From: Collybia mongolica
Taxonomy: Eukaryota > Basidiomycota > Agaricomycetes > Agaricales > Clitocybaceae
Length of the DNA stretch: 64,000 nt
Assembly: GCA_013420905.1 (NCBI GenBank)
Contig: JAAXNY010000001.1
Span: 7,006,001 to 7,070,000, forward strand
Direction of reading: 5' to 3'
Under the pieces are notes generated by a model. The model had not been told where the DNA came from and searched no databases. It saw only the letters and a program-made list of their open reading frames with translations. This document shows positions 35,393-47,410 of this stretch, in pieces. The position numbers were made by a program, and so were the translations under genes. How positions within the stretch are numbered: the stretch's first letter is position 1; every line of letters begins with the position of its first letter.

Positions 35393-37025
35393 TTACCAGC
35401 CCTGCGCGCCAAGATTCAAAGCTGCGTAACGGTCATGGGGTCGTGTAATGGGAGTCGAGTCGTATGCGGGAGGTGCATAGGCCTGGGGACGAGGACCTTT
35501 TGAGTGCATCGTGGCTACTTCTATTGGCTCTGACAACAATGAGTGGTTGTCTGAGACGAAATGCGGAACGTCAAAAGGACGCAGAACAAGAGAATACTGA
35601 AAAGGGCGATATCAATAAAATATCAAAGAAGGGTGTAATGCACGCTCACGGATATGCTGAAATGGCCCATCGCTGATGTAGGCCTCAGGTCCTTTGCCAG
35701 TTTTACCTCTCCTTCAAGGTGGCGGGAAAGGGTAGAGCTACTAGACCCCATTGAAGGCCACCACACGGCGGTGCCCATTTCTTCAATAATCTCGTTCCAC
35801 GAGACTTCCTGCCTTGCAAGTGATGTTTTGCTGAAGAACCTAACACGCCTATGCAAAGCGACAACCATGGCAGAGGGGGTGGAAAATAAATCAAGAATGT
35901 CGGAGTCCTGGCAATCGAGCGTCATGAAGCAGGGAATCACACTGCCTCGAGTATAACACAGCTGAAGGCAACAAGTAAGTAACTTCATTCTTCCATTCTT
36001 TGAGAGACTCACAGGTTTAGCGAGGGAGAGCTAAAAACAAAGAGAAATATGTAAGAAACAAGAAAAACCACAAATTTGACAGTTGAGCTCACTGCACATT
36101 GGACCTCCACTCGGCGGCTTTTGTACATCGTACCACGAGCAGATACGGGTCTCAGGGTTTTCCAACCTTGTGGGTCGTAATGAGGGCCGGGTAAAGGTGT
36201 GTTTTGTTGGTAAGCAAGTTGTCGAAGCAGGGAAGGAAGTTCAGGCCTAGAACTAGGAACATAACCAAAAGCTGTTTTGATCCTATGTCCAGAAAAAACT
36301 TAGTGAGACTCCACAGGAAGTATAGGTTCATTATACACACTGGCTGTCCGATCGGAGTTTTCCCCGAGATATTACGATTGCAAAGTCGTACTGTACACTT
36401 GCACTTGTGTGGCGTTCCAAAAATGTTTCCGGGAGCCGGAATGGCTGCATGTCACCTGCACCGCTTGGAGCCACCACGGTTTTAGGAAGAGGTATTGCCA
36501 GCGGCCACACACAGTGTCCAAGGAGTTTGCTTTGAGATGTCCCCACGGACGGTGAGGGTACTCGAGGAACACCTGCCGACTTTGACCATATGGGAAGTGA
36601 CTGGCTGAGGAATGTGAAAACGTCGTCAGCGCCTGCTCCAGTAATGATGCGACCAGTAACCTGTTTAACATTAATGAGAAATGGTTCATTGGAGAAGAAA
36701 CGGATCCTTCCTTCCTTACCGTGGCAGTGATGGAATGTATAGAATCCCCTTTGTCTGCATTGATTTCCAGTGATCCGTTTATGTTTTCCTTCTCGAAGAA
36801 GGTCGGCAGAGACTTAGATGATTTGGCACTACTCTGGATTTTGAGCGTAACCCATGCTCGGTTCTTCTCAGTGAGAAGATAGACGTGTTCTGTAGGCTCT
36901 CGTTGAACGACAGGTTGCGCAAGTGTATTACGACGAGTATAGGCTGGCAGCTCGTTGTCAGACCGTGGTACCTGACCAGGCCTGGTAGAGAATCTACGGT
37001 AGCGGGGGGGAGGGGCAACGTCCAT
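35393..37025 (-). CDS. Arrestin-like protein 2 (tandem set)
   Basis: Start chosen at MDVAPPPRYRRFSTRPGQVP (37025); the frame is open further upstream but the extra sequence is not family-like. It shares with gene 1 the order: acidic/basic N-terminus, TEHVYLLTEKNRAWVTLKIQ, NGSLEINADKGDSIHSITAT, then GRIITGAGADDVFTFL, YDFAIVISRGKLRSDSQ, LLRQLAYQQNTPLPGPHYDP and GTMYKSRRVEVQCALSLA. The C-terminus has AYAPPAYDS, a PPxY motif, and ends LNLGAQGW. The closely similar LRQLAYxxxTPLPGPxxDPxGWK segment in genes 1 and 2 shows common origin. Roles as adaptors in ubiquitin-dependent endocytosis are inferred. Exon limits partly by eye. Confidence 0.75.
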
Positions 37026-37779
37026 CGGGGTGAGGAATTTCTCAGCACGGTTCCAGCACACTATATACCAGGTGCATTCTAACAGCATCCAGGGACAAAA
37101 ACAAAGTAGACTCCAATTATGGGTGTCGTGTCTAAATCAACGATCTAGCCGAAGGCCATGTGGCTTCAATTGTTCAGTAGCGCGGGGATAGTCCATTCTG
37201 AGCACAAATGAAGGCCTCCATTTGGGCAAATACAGCTGGATGGGCCAGGTTGGCTTCGATCTTTTGAGAACAAGGACGTAGAACCCCGGATTGTATGCAC
37301 GTGATCTCCTCACACTCTTAGAAAACAATAACGCACTGACACTCACGGTGATCCGCATGAATTGCAGCATCTCGGCACCAGACACGAATAACCCCTCAGG
37401 GGACAATTGGAAGAGAACTTTCTTACTTCTGGTGTATCGAATACATATATTTACTGTTCTCACAGCCAAAAGACAGGCTTATTATTCAAGTTGCGCGAAA
37501 TGGGTCTGCTGTGTTGCGTTGTAACAACGCGAGGACCTTGGCACAAGGTTGCGGTCAGAATAGGGGATACATTGACTTTATGTATCAGGAGTGGGTCCAC
37601 CAGTGAAATCAATCTCCACTAGCAATTCGCCGCAACCCGCACTGGAAGTAATGGAGTCGAAGACTCGAACAGAATAAATCCCTGACCAGGAGGTTCGAGA
37701 TGCAGGCTGTTTTGTTGTGTATCGAGTTGGGTAAGATATTATAATTATAGTTCAGGTCCAGGAGGATGTGGAGAGTGGT

Positions 37780-39037
37780 AGGTAATGTCGTGAGGGCACA
37801 AGGGCACGGCGTGCCTTGTGCCCTGGTGGCGCGTATGTTCGGTCGGGGTCTTGCTGCATAAGAGGTTGTGACCTCAATCAGTACTGTACACAGCGATTCT
37901 GTTGCTTCGGAGTCAAACGCTGCGGTGTCGAAAGGGAACAGATAACGGAGTAATATAGCAAGCGGCCTTGAGCAGGGGCCTCAATTGGTTCCATCAATAA
38001 CAAACCTTGACACGGAAACGAGCCATGTAAGAGGTTGGCGTCATGTCGATAGGGAGGTGAAGCTCGCTATTTGACTTGCATCTAAAACTAGACTCATCGG
38101 GGGCTCCTTCAGTCAAAAGCCACCAAGCAGCTAACTGAGGGTGGTCGACGGCAACTTTTCATTCATGGGAGTCATAGTTTTCTCGTATCTGCATGGGTTC
38201 TGATACAGCGACGCTGGTACATGACGTCAACTTTCGGGAAGACATGAGGTCAAGGGCCTGCAGATCCTTTGTATCTATTAATAAATTATGGGATAACTGA
38301 TCCCCTGGAGTAACACACCTGTTGGAAACGGAACAATGAATTGATACAAATGTCTTTCATAGATGTACTGTACTGGCATGATTATTAAAAACTAATTATC
38401 ATTAGGATCAAATAGGGCGCCAAAAGACAAGTATTGAATACTCACGTACGCGTCGAGCACTGAAAAATTTTGCCCCAGGACCACTATCGGGTACTCCCAA
38501 GGGTCTATCTTCTTGATATGCGAGTTGTCGAAGAGGCGTTGGAAGGCTTCGTTTGAGCGTTGACATATATCCAGAGACAATACTTGTCCTGCTAGGGTCC
38601 TATATGCATGAAAGTTAATAAAAATAAACATTGGAAGAGTTAGTACCCACATTATCAACGAGCCTACCGGGGTTCAAGCCGTATCTTTCCTCTGGTAATT
38701 AGGAAATTAACACCCTTACTGAATTCTTGCCTGGAATGGCGTTTTAGGAGTATTTGAGAATGTCAGAAGGTCTCTGGGATTGCCCTTTGAAGAAAAAGGG
38801 AATATGACCTCCTTGGAGAATGTTCATAGATAATCGCTTTGCAGTTTTGCCCCTGATTCTTAGGGACCGTACTCTTGGAATAAATTGTCTAGACCACAGG
38901 GTCTTCGTGCACTCGAGGAATGTATATTGTTCTCCTGAAAATGGGCCAGCTATGATGCGCCCACCAACCTGAACGCAACCAGTCTGAAGGACACAAACGA
39001 AGATAGTGTCAGAGCAGAATCTAGGAACTTCATCCAA
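37780..39037 (-). pseudogene. Arrestin-like 3 (tandem set), apparently decayed
   Basis: Three stretches match genes 1 and 2 in order but lie in different frames with stops between: VGGRIIAGPFSGEQYTFLEC (near 38970-38910), LPTPLRQLAYQEDRPLG (near 38550-38490) and DRTYAPPGHKARRA with its PPxY-like end (near 37850-37800). The first reading frame meets a stop near 38744. Since the parts cannot be joined by obvious introns, this is probably a dead or dying third copy. Another open piece at 37137-37469 (minus strand, containing FYVLVLKRSKPTWPIQLYL) may belong here or to the N-terminus of gene 2; I cannot place it. Confidence 0.6.
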
Positions 39038-39813
39038 GATTTTTCACACATACGGTGACATGTGATTACCACCTAATCCAAGTTCAACTTCACAAAGCCG
39101 AGAACATCGAAGCCTTCCAAATTGATTGGTATTAAAGCAGATAAGGCGCGCTGTCAGCCAACGTCGTCAAGTTAGTGCATTGTTTTCCCTTCCTTCTCAG
39201 CTCGGCGTGAACTCTTTGTGTAAATATCGGCCAGGCTATGAAGATGGAGTTGATCGGCGTGTGTAAGTCGGGAGCTCAGGCATCAGATTCCGAATACAGT
39301 GCACTGAGGAAGTCGGACGAATAGGTGTAAGGCCACAGTTACATTGACAGACATGGAAGTGAGTAGAGAGCCAAGACAATCTGGAAGCCGTAGTCAATAC
39401 TTATACGCAAGATTGAGTTCACGCTACTAAAGTTAGAAGGTACGATTGAATGTTGTGGCACGATGAGCGATAATTTTTTTCCTATTATGACGTGTTGAAT
39501 ATTTTTGTATCCGCGCGAGTTGAGGTCCTTGACACCTAGATTAAGATTTTATCAATGTCATGGATTTGTGTGCGACTGAGTGTCATCGTCAGATAAAGAT
39601 TGGCATTATGGTTGATTCAAGTTGCTTGTGCCGGGATGTGGACAACAAACATATAAGGGTTGACAGACATGTCAAGCACTACTGTTGTGAGATTGGCCTA
39701 GGTAGAGACAAGTGCCTTGGTATCAAAGGCCTCTCGGGCCCTCTCTGCCCGAACGAACTGATCACATTCTGTCCTGCTCTTGTCCACATCGACCATCCAA
39801 AGAAACACAGAAC

Positions 39814-42140
39814 TTAAGACACCCCTGAATATATGGGAACATTTTGAAACAGGCGCCACAGACGAGGAGAGATCACGTACAACCCAAACAAGAAGGCAAA
39901 TGGCATGTTGTTGTTGTCATCAGCCGCGGTAATTATCGCACTTGAGGCAAATGGTCCGATGAATGCTGAAGTTTTTCCAACCTACAATACAAGGTGAAAC
40001 GAGCTTAGCAAAAAGGAATTTTAAAACAATGGGCGTACCACCGAGAAAAGGGCGAAGAACAGGAACCTATCAGTCAAAGCATACTTAATATATAGAAGAT
40101 GAGATTACTAAAGCACGCACATCTGCGGTAATGGTGAAACCTCGCTGATCATCGTTTGGCTATAAGCATACCACGGACAGACCATAAAACCGTAGAATGC
40201 CTGGTATAGCCTGTATAAGATCTCCGTGAAAATCATGGTATGAAGTGCTGGTGAACAAGATACCAAATTTCCCAGACATGTTTGAACCCGAATTTGTCGG
40301 TATGCACACCAATGAGTCCCCAAATCGTCAGCATCTACCACGTTACTATACATGCTGATTCGTGCCAATAAAGGTAGACACAACACACCATAATCCAGAA
40401 AACATTGAAGGACAACATCTAATCAATGGTGTTCGGGAAGTGTATTGATTAAGAAAATTTGCAGACTTACGGCTTTAGTACTGATCTTGTATTTCTTTTG
40501 AACGAGCCAGAACAAACTAAAATAAAAATTATTCATGTTTGTGTTGCCTCCAAACCCGGAAAGACTTACTAGATTCCAAGCCCTTGTGAAACAATTCCAA
40601 CTATTAAGAGGAGGGTCAATTGCAGAGTTGAATATGAGACAACGCTTGAAAGGGGGTTTGAGGGGTGATGGTACTTTTTTTCGAAAAATTTAGGACAATA
40701 CCTATTCTGTAGAGTGCCGATAACAGTTCTGTATCGGTGGGTTAATCATCTTAAGCTAATTTAGGTTCAAAGACTGGAAACCTACACAGTCGTATTCAGT
40801 ACGTCTCCCCTTGTTTTCTGTCAAAATCCGGACATTGTATAAGGGATATGTGCTCACATCAGAAAATAAAACATCAAGTAAAGGAAGGTTTGCTTGAGCT
40901 TCACGCACTCTCTGAATGCTGCATAAGTTTGCTTGACTCCGATTGTCCAGAAGCTGGTTCCTGGTGGACAGGTTAAGCCGGGCCGTCGTTGTTCAAGAAA
41001 AAACCAAGGCATAGCACAGAGCACTGCAGTATAGCAAAGTCAAATAGAGTGAGGAAACATCTTGGAAACACGCACACCAGACTCCTCCAGAGAAAGCTAT
41101 CAATATACTGAACGCTTTTGTGTTATTTTCCACGCTCTCGTCCGGATTCAGGCCCTTGAGGATCCCAACCATGACAGCAAGAATGAGGATTTCTCCTGCA
41201 GAACAGGTTGCAAATGATACGTTTGAGATGCGATTGCGGGACAGTGAGGTGAAGAATATGTGGTCCTTTAAGCTACCTAGATGTCAACAAGACGTTGTGG
41301 TGAATTGAACTTACTCACGACTTATGATCTGCCTTCATATCACACAACGATTTCTTGACTTCTGGAAGGTCTCGTGCCAAACCGGGAAATGCGGCGGTCC
41401 AAAAGGTCAGAGAGCCCTATATTTGGTGTGAGCTAGAAAACGTTGGGAAAAGTTGAGATAATAGTTTACTTGGTACGCGACCACTATTTAACTTTTAGTC
41501 TGCAATGCACAAATACGACGACCTACAATAACTTACGTCCAAGAATGTATAAGGCGACTCCGGCGCGCCACTGCGCAGGAGAGTCGACGGCAAGCCAAGA
41601 AAATGACACACCGACAGCCAAGAGTGTGAAGAAAATTGTGATGTTGGGTCTGGCCCACGAGCAGCATCAGCACCTAGGAAAACCAACAGTGGAATGGCCG
41701 AACCTCCAGCGGCCATAATCTGCCCATGCGCCTATAATCAACAATAGAGCTGCTTGGATCGCGAAACTAATTCCATTCGTGAGGAGGACGATGGAGTTAA
41801 CTGTGAACTCTCGTCAATTTATCTGTTGGTGGGGTCCGCTGAGGCGAGACATACTATCGCGTACTTTTCCTAGATAAGGAAGCACGCAACCATTATCGCC
41901 ACACGGCGTTGAGAAGGGTGCATCTGTTGGATCGTAGCCTGCCAGGAAGAGAAGATTTTGGAACTGGGAGGGCCCAAAATTGAATGCGGATAGGCCGTTA
42001 TTACCCACGTAATAGAGGTAATAAGCCCATAGCTCGTTTCGCCTCGTAGTCCATGGCGAGGGCTCTTGATTGGTGTCGTCGTCGATGTATTGCTTTTCCT
42101 CATTGGTGGTGATCGTGTTCATCGCTGAAGCAACAGACAT
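39814..42140 (-). CDS. ATG22: Autophagy-related protein 22 (vacuolar amino-acid effluxer)
   Basis: Starts MSVASAMNTITTNEEKQYID at 42140. The first exon reads PWTTRRNELWAYYLYYVGNN, then GLSAFNFGPSQFQNLLFLAG, the typical start of Atg22 proteins. Later exons add hydrophobic helices (SIVLLTNGISFAIQAALLLI, RPNITIFFTLLAVGVSFSWL) and the end NMPFAFLFGLYVISPRLWRL, stopping at TAA 39814-39816. Atg22 is a many-span membrane protein of the vacuole that releases amino acids after autophagic breakdown. About ten short introns break the gene; not every boundary was fixed. It is divergent from MIC60 with only 331 bp between the starts, so they may share a promoter. Confidence 0.85.
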
Positions 42141-42471
42141 TATTGGAGCCGCTTAAAAGGCGAAAAGAAATAAAGTTTGCGCCAACTCCATATGTCCTTC
42201 AGAAGTCATTAATAACATCTTAGTGCTTGTGTATGGACGCAAGCTCAGCTGAGAAGCCTGAGAGCGCGGCGCGAGCGTGTATTACAAGAGATTACGAGGT
42301 TGTCAAAGTGGAGTTCTGTCGGCTAAAATTAAGTCGGCTGCTCGCTCACGTGGGATAGGCGGACAAACTCGGACCAAATATCTCCTCGTCGTTCGCCACG
42401 ACATCAACACTAAGGACTTCTCTTTCTCCCATATAGGCTAAAGCCTAGGCTGACGGCACCACCTATACCGG

Positions 42472-44688
42472 ATGTATCGTGCACTCCCCATATCCAGTCG
42501 AGTCGCGTCAACCTCTAGGCAAGGAGCTATCCGGGTAATCAGGAGGGTAAGTACTATTCTTGCGTAGGACCTCGATACACCTTCTATAAGAAGTGTAGAG
42601 CCCGTACAGAGGTGCCGAATCTACTCTACTCTTACGCAATACTGAAGTGCTATGTAGCGTCTCGCCACAGAATCCACACCGAAAAAAAAGACGGGCGTTG
42701 TTCGAAAAATATTTTGGGCGACCGCAGGTCTGACTGGGACGTTCTACGTTGGAAGCACTTTTGCTGCATTTTACAGCCAGGCTTATTATGACTTCTTCTC
42801 CGATCATGTCCCTCTCGGACAACCTATGTTGGAGTACGCTGAAGCTCACAACTGGGACACCCTCACTGTCCAACAAGTGGTAGAGTCAGGGAAAAGTGCT
42901 ATAATTTTGACGCAGCGTTTTATTACAGACACTATCAATCGCACTCCCAGTGCACATGATGCTGTCGAGATTGCGAAGCATACGGCAGAGAAGAAGGCAC
43001 ATGAAGCGAAGGCTGCAGTCGCAAACGCCTTCAGCGACGCGAGATCCAAGGTGGACCCCGTCACCACGCAGGCAAAGATAGAAATACAGAAGGGAACAGA
43101 CAAAGTCGTAAACAAAAATGGCGCTAGTGTCGCGCATCACGCTTCGCAGGTCACCGATGATTTGGTTGATCTTGTACGGAAGGCAGAGATCGCCATTCAA
43201 GGCCATCCTCCTCCACTGCAACATGAAACTACACTGCCCATACCTAAGCACGATACACAACCTGTTGTCACACCTGGGCAAGAGGAAGCAGAGGCCACTG
43301 CGACACTGAAGCCAGACTCACGGAATGTATATGAAGCTCCTTTGCCAGTTGGTTTTGAACCGCCACCAGGGTTTTCCCTCCCCCCGCCGCCGGGGGTGAA
43401 AACGTTAGAGCCTACAAAAGAGCACCCATCAACCCCTGTTACGATGCCCTTGATTGCTCCAGGTGTCTCTTCGCTCAACTTATCGGAACCCATCATCACA
43501 CACCTCGCAGAGACGATCGACAACCTTGCCTCTTATCTTGCGACTAACCCAACTGCCGCTTCTAAAGCGACTGACGTTTTGGAGTCCGCCAAAACCGACC
43601 TTACGACTCTCGCCGACCGGATCGAGAAGGCTAAAGAGGAAGAGCGGGCGGGTCTAGAGGCGAAGCTGGATGAACAAACTCGGGAATATACTCTCAAGTT
43701 GATGGAATTGGAAATGGAGGCGCAAGACAAGCTCGATAATCAGGAGGAGGACTTTAAGCGGTTCTTCGATGAAGAGAAGATAAAGTTTGTGCATGCCTAC
43801 CGGGAAAAGTTAGAGAATGAGCTGAAGACACAAACGGAGCTTATCAACGAACGGTAAGTCCCGGTTTATGTATAATTTATCATTCATTTATGCCGGACTA
43901 GCCTCAAAGAAGAAGTAATTGCCCAAGGTATTGAGCTTCAGCGCCGATGGATTCGAGAAATCAAGGTCCGCGTTGAGCAAGAACGTGGCGGGCGTCTTTC
44001 CAAGATTGACGAGCTCTCCACGCACCTCAAACGGCTTGAGCGTGTCGCGCTGGATAATTCGGCATACCTTGATGAGAACATCCGGGTGCATGCTATGTGG
44101 TCAGCGGTTCGAGCACTGAGTTCATCTGCTTTATCGTCTCCAGTTCGCAAACCTTTCCGTGAAGAACTTCGTATTCTTCGACACATAACCACGGCCCGTG
44201 AAGATCCGGTCGTCGCTGCCACCCTCGAGTCTCTAGAAGCATCAGACGTGCCAGATGTAGGTATTGAGCCATTCGCAGATCTGGCCTCCTGGTTCGTCGG
44301 CGGTGTTGCTCCAAAAGTTTGCCATGTCGCTTTGGTTCCAGATGAAAATGCTGGGGTTATCTCTCATATTACTAGTCGTCTCTTCTCAGGGCTTCGATTC
44401 AGAAGGCAGGGTTTGGTGAATGGAGACGACATCTTAAGTGTTTTGGCTCGAGCAGAGTATCACTTGAACGAGAAGGATTTAGATAGCGCAACGCGCGAGT
44501 TGAATCAACTTAAGGGTGCTGCGAAGATCCTACTACACGATTGGCTAGAAGCGGCGAGGCGGAGGTTGGAGGTTCAGCAGGCTCTGGAGGTAAGCGTTGA
44601 CTTGCACCTTTATGCAGGTTTAACCGGCATTTTATCTTACCAGGTTGTCCAAACGCAAGCGACTTTGGCATCACTATTAGTCGCATGA
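42472..44688 (+). CDS. MIC60: MICOS complex subunit MIC60 (mitofilin)
   Basis: Four exons (42472-42546, 42658-43853, 43902-44589, 44644-44688) join in phase to 667 residues. The start MYRALPISSRVASTSRQGAI is a basic mitochondrial presequence; a transmembrane helix follows (IFWATAGLTGTFYVGSTFAA). Then come disordered and coiled-coil parts (KEEERAGLEAKLDEQTREYT; FKRFFDEEKIKFVHAYREKL) and the C-terminal mitofilin signature (WFVGGVAPKVCHVALVPDEN, FSGLRFRRQGLVNGDDILSV, LARAEYHLNEKDLDSATREL) closing with QTQATLASLLVA. MIC60 holds crista junctions in the inner membrane and contacts outer-membrane proteins. Length and order agree with the fungal family. Confidence 0.95.
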
Positions 44689-44915
44689 TTTTGCATACCA
44701 AACGTGCAATCCAATATAAATTAGTATTTCCAAGATCACGATTCAGCATAGGGCAATGGTAAGGGGCCAAGACATCACACATTAGAATTGGTACTGTACT
44801 GGCGGCCCATCTCGTGACGCCGCGTTAATATCACCCAATACAAGTGTTCCTGCATCGAGAATTTTGGGAGGTTGTATGTGGAGCATTGGTGATCCACCCA
44901 TTGCACATTCACAGA

Positions 44916-46065
44916 TTACTTGAGCTTTTCGTACAATAGTCTGGCGGAGCATTCAGCAGCCACACAAGACTTGAAAGATAAAATGTTTACGTGAATATTG
45001 TCCCCATATTCTCCCGATGGCAGAGGGGGCCCTCTTGTTACCTTGACAAGTCCAGGAAAAATTGTAGCCCCGACTCTGTCAAGCTCCCCCCTCTCCCCTC
45101 TCAAGCACCTTTTGACTAATTCTATTTGCCTAGGGTATAGCGTGCTCCCCAATTCTGGGACAAATGCTCGATAGAATGCGTCCCCTGAGCTTGTATTTGA
45201 ACCGTGGAGCATTCGCGAGAACTCGTAGGCAGATTCGAGGATTGAAACTCCTCCCGATATTGGGAGTGCGCCGTTCAGCTGCCTCATCAGTTCGGGGATT
45301 TGTTCGTATAATATATTGAGAGACATCTCGGGGGTGCACGAATCAACAGCTGCAGAGAATGTTTGTCGTCTCCACACACATGCCACAGTAGGGTCGCCTG
45401 CATAAATAAGCTAAAGTTTATAGTCATTAGTAGATCTAGACTTACGTGCGAAGATGTGCTCATGGATCCGTGATAACTGGACGTTAGCATCGCTTGAATT
45501 TGTTATGATCAGGCAATTGATAATGCCTTCCGAAATGGTCTCTGCCATTGCATGGCGAAGGTAGCATTGTGTCTGCATGGATGTTGCTTGTGCTTGCGCG
45601 ACATCGATTCCGTTAACGACATCGGCGAGGATGGCCTGACAAATCTGTGTGTGTGTGGTCGGTGGTGTCCGGACAATATCTGCGGCCCATCGGTTTATCA
45701 GCTTGTCCAATTGCGAAGCAGCATTCTGTGTCGAAGGACTCTCTTGAATAAAGAGTTAGGCAGATTTTTGGAAACCCCACCTTGATAGAGAAATCATCAA
45801 CTGTATTGCCCGCTCTTCCATGTCTTTGGGTGATCGTTCCACCCTCCAAGAGGGCTATCCGTTCTCTTAGCTGCGCGACCTGATGCTCCTGTTGTTCAAG
45901 TTGCACTCGCTGCTCCTCTACCTTTTCGTGGGCGATTCGCTAATGATTTGCCTGGTCAAGGACAAACACCACTTAGATTGAGGGAGTGGGACTCACAAAA
46001 TTCGTCAAGGCATAGCGATACTGATCACCGCTGACTACATCCTGTTGGGATTGTTGGTAAGCCAT
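44916..46065 (-). CDS. Coiled-coil protein of unknown function
   Basis: Starts MAYQQSQQDVVSGDQYRYAL at 46065. Exon 2 (about 45941-45783) begins RIAHEKVEEQRVQLEQQEHQ, a clear coiled coil. Exon 3 gives LINRWAADIVRTPPTTHTQI then MAETISEGIINCLIITNSSD and ANVQLSRIHEHIF. The last exon reads ACVWRRQTFSAAVDSCTPEM and ends SARLLYEKLK at TAA 44916-44918. The C-terminal 250 residues look well folded and, from memory of the pattern, conserved in agaricomycetes without a named domain. No signal peptide or membrane segment. It is convergent with MIC60, 227 bp away. Confidence 0.75.
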
Positions 46066-47410
46066 AAGTACAATTGCACAGGATCTTTTCAATAATGCTT
46101 TAATTGATTCCTGTTCGTTGTTGGATGGTCATGATAGTGTGATAAAGAATAAATAAATACTGCCTCGGCGCTCGCGGCATGTGGGCGCTCAACCCTGCCA
46201 ACGACAAATTCCAGTTACTTGCGGCATACATGCATGATGCATAATATGCCGCATCACCCGGTCACAGCTTATGGAAACATCAACGTCAAATCCCAAGCAA
46301 TATAAAGTCAGAAGGTTGTTCTATGAGGGGGTATCTATGAAGGGCATCACCGGACTGAAATGCGGTCACTATGGTTTTCGTTCGATCCTCGATTGGCGAA
46401 AGTGGAGTGACCCACGATCACACGCTTGTTAGATATACTGACACCACCCGCTGCTCATGATGCTTGGCGACATCGGTCACGTCTTATACAACAATGGTGA
46501 GCTCGTCGCATTATCTTTCTGGGGCTTGCTTCTCAATAAAGTCTTAGCCTGAATATCCATGTATGCTATTCCCATTACTTTAAGATGCCTACAAGTGCTT
46601 TAGCAGTTACAGTAAGCGCTCAATGTTCTTCTTGGGTTGCTATCGGGTATTTGAGCACCACTTCAAAGTGCATTGGGTATGGAGGGTTGTCCTGTAATGG
46701 AATATAGGGCTCGCTGTGAAGCATGCTTAAGTTTGGAAAACGGACAGTCGGGATCTCTCAAACTCAAGTCAAAGTGAAAGCTTCTGATCGCAAAGCCAGG
46801 AGAGAACAAATCTGGAGCCAAATTCCATTCGGGCTACAAGATATTATATCCAGTGAGGCGCTTCAAACTGTTCGACACCTCAAAATTCTGGTTAATAATC
46901 TGGTTAATAATTAGGTTAACTAGTCACCTCTTCATATATAGAACTGAGTACCAGTATTTTGACAAATCCAGTTTAAAATCAATCGTCGTAACACAGCTTG
47001 AGCCTCGGATATGGTTTTGACGGGGCAGTTCCGGGTCGATCCTAGTGTGGAGTGTGTAGCTTACCAACGGCGAGTGGCTAGTTGCCGATCTAATGAGCGG
47101 AGCAAGTATCGGTCTGCCGGAGCTTGCTTGTTCCCTCGCGGCTGGGAGGCAGAACGTCATATTTGGAAGAACCAAATCATAACCTACAACGATACTTTTG
47201 TGAATTGAAATTTGCATGACCAAATCCCGAATTGACTAAATATGATCCCCAATCTAAATTTGCTAGGGTCTGACGGTTTTTTTGCACTGCATAAATTAAA
47301 AGCAGGCGATAGCTTTCCATTGTGTGAGTAAACACTGGAGAATGAGATATCACGCTGCATATTATGCGAGCCCTGGACGGGAGATACTCACACCAGTCTT
47401 TGTATAACTT
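46066..47410. other. Intergenic, no gene seen
   Basis: 1.3 kb between the start of the coiled-coil gene and the end of NUP49. Short opposing frames (about 46723-46914 and 46924-47223) have no motif. No tRNA was recognised. Confidence 0.45.
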
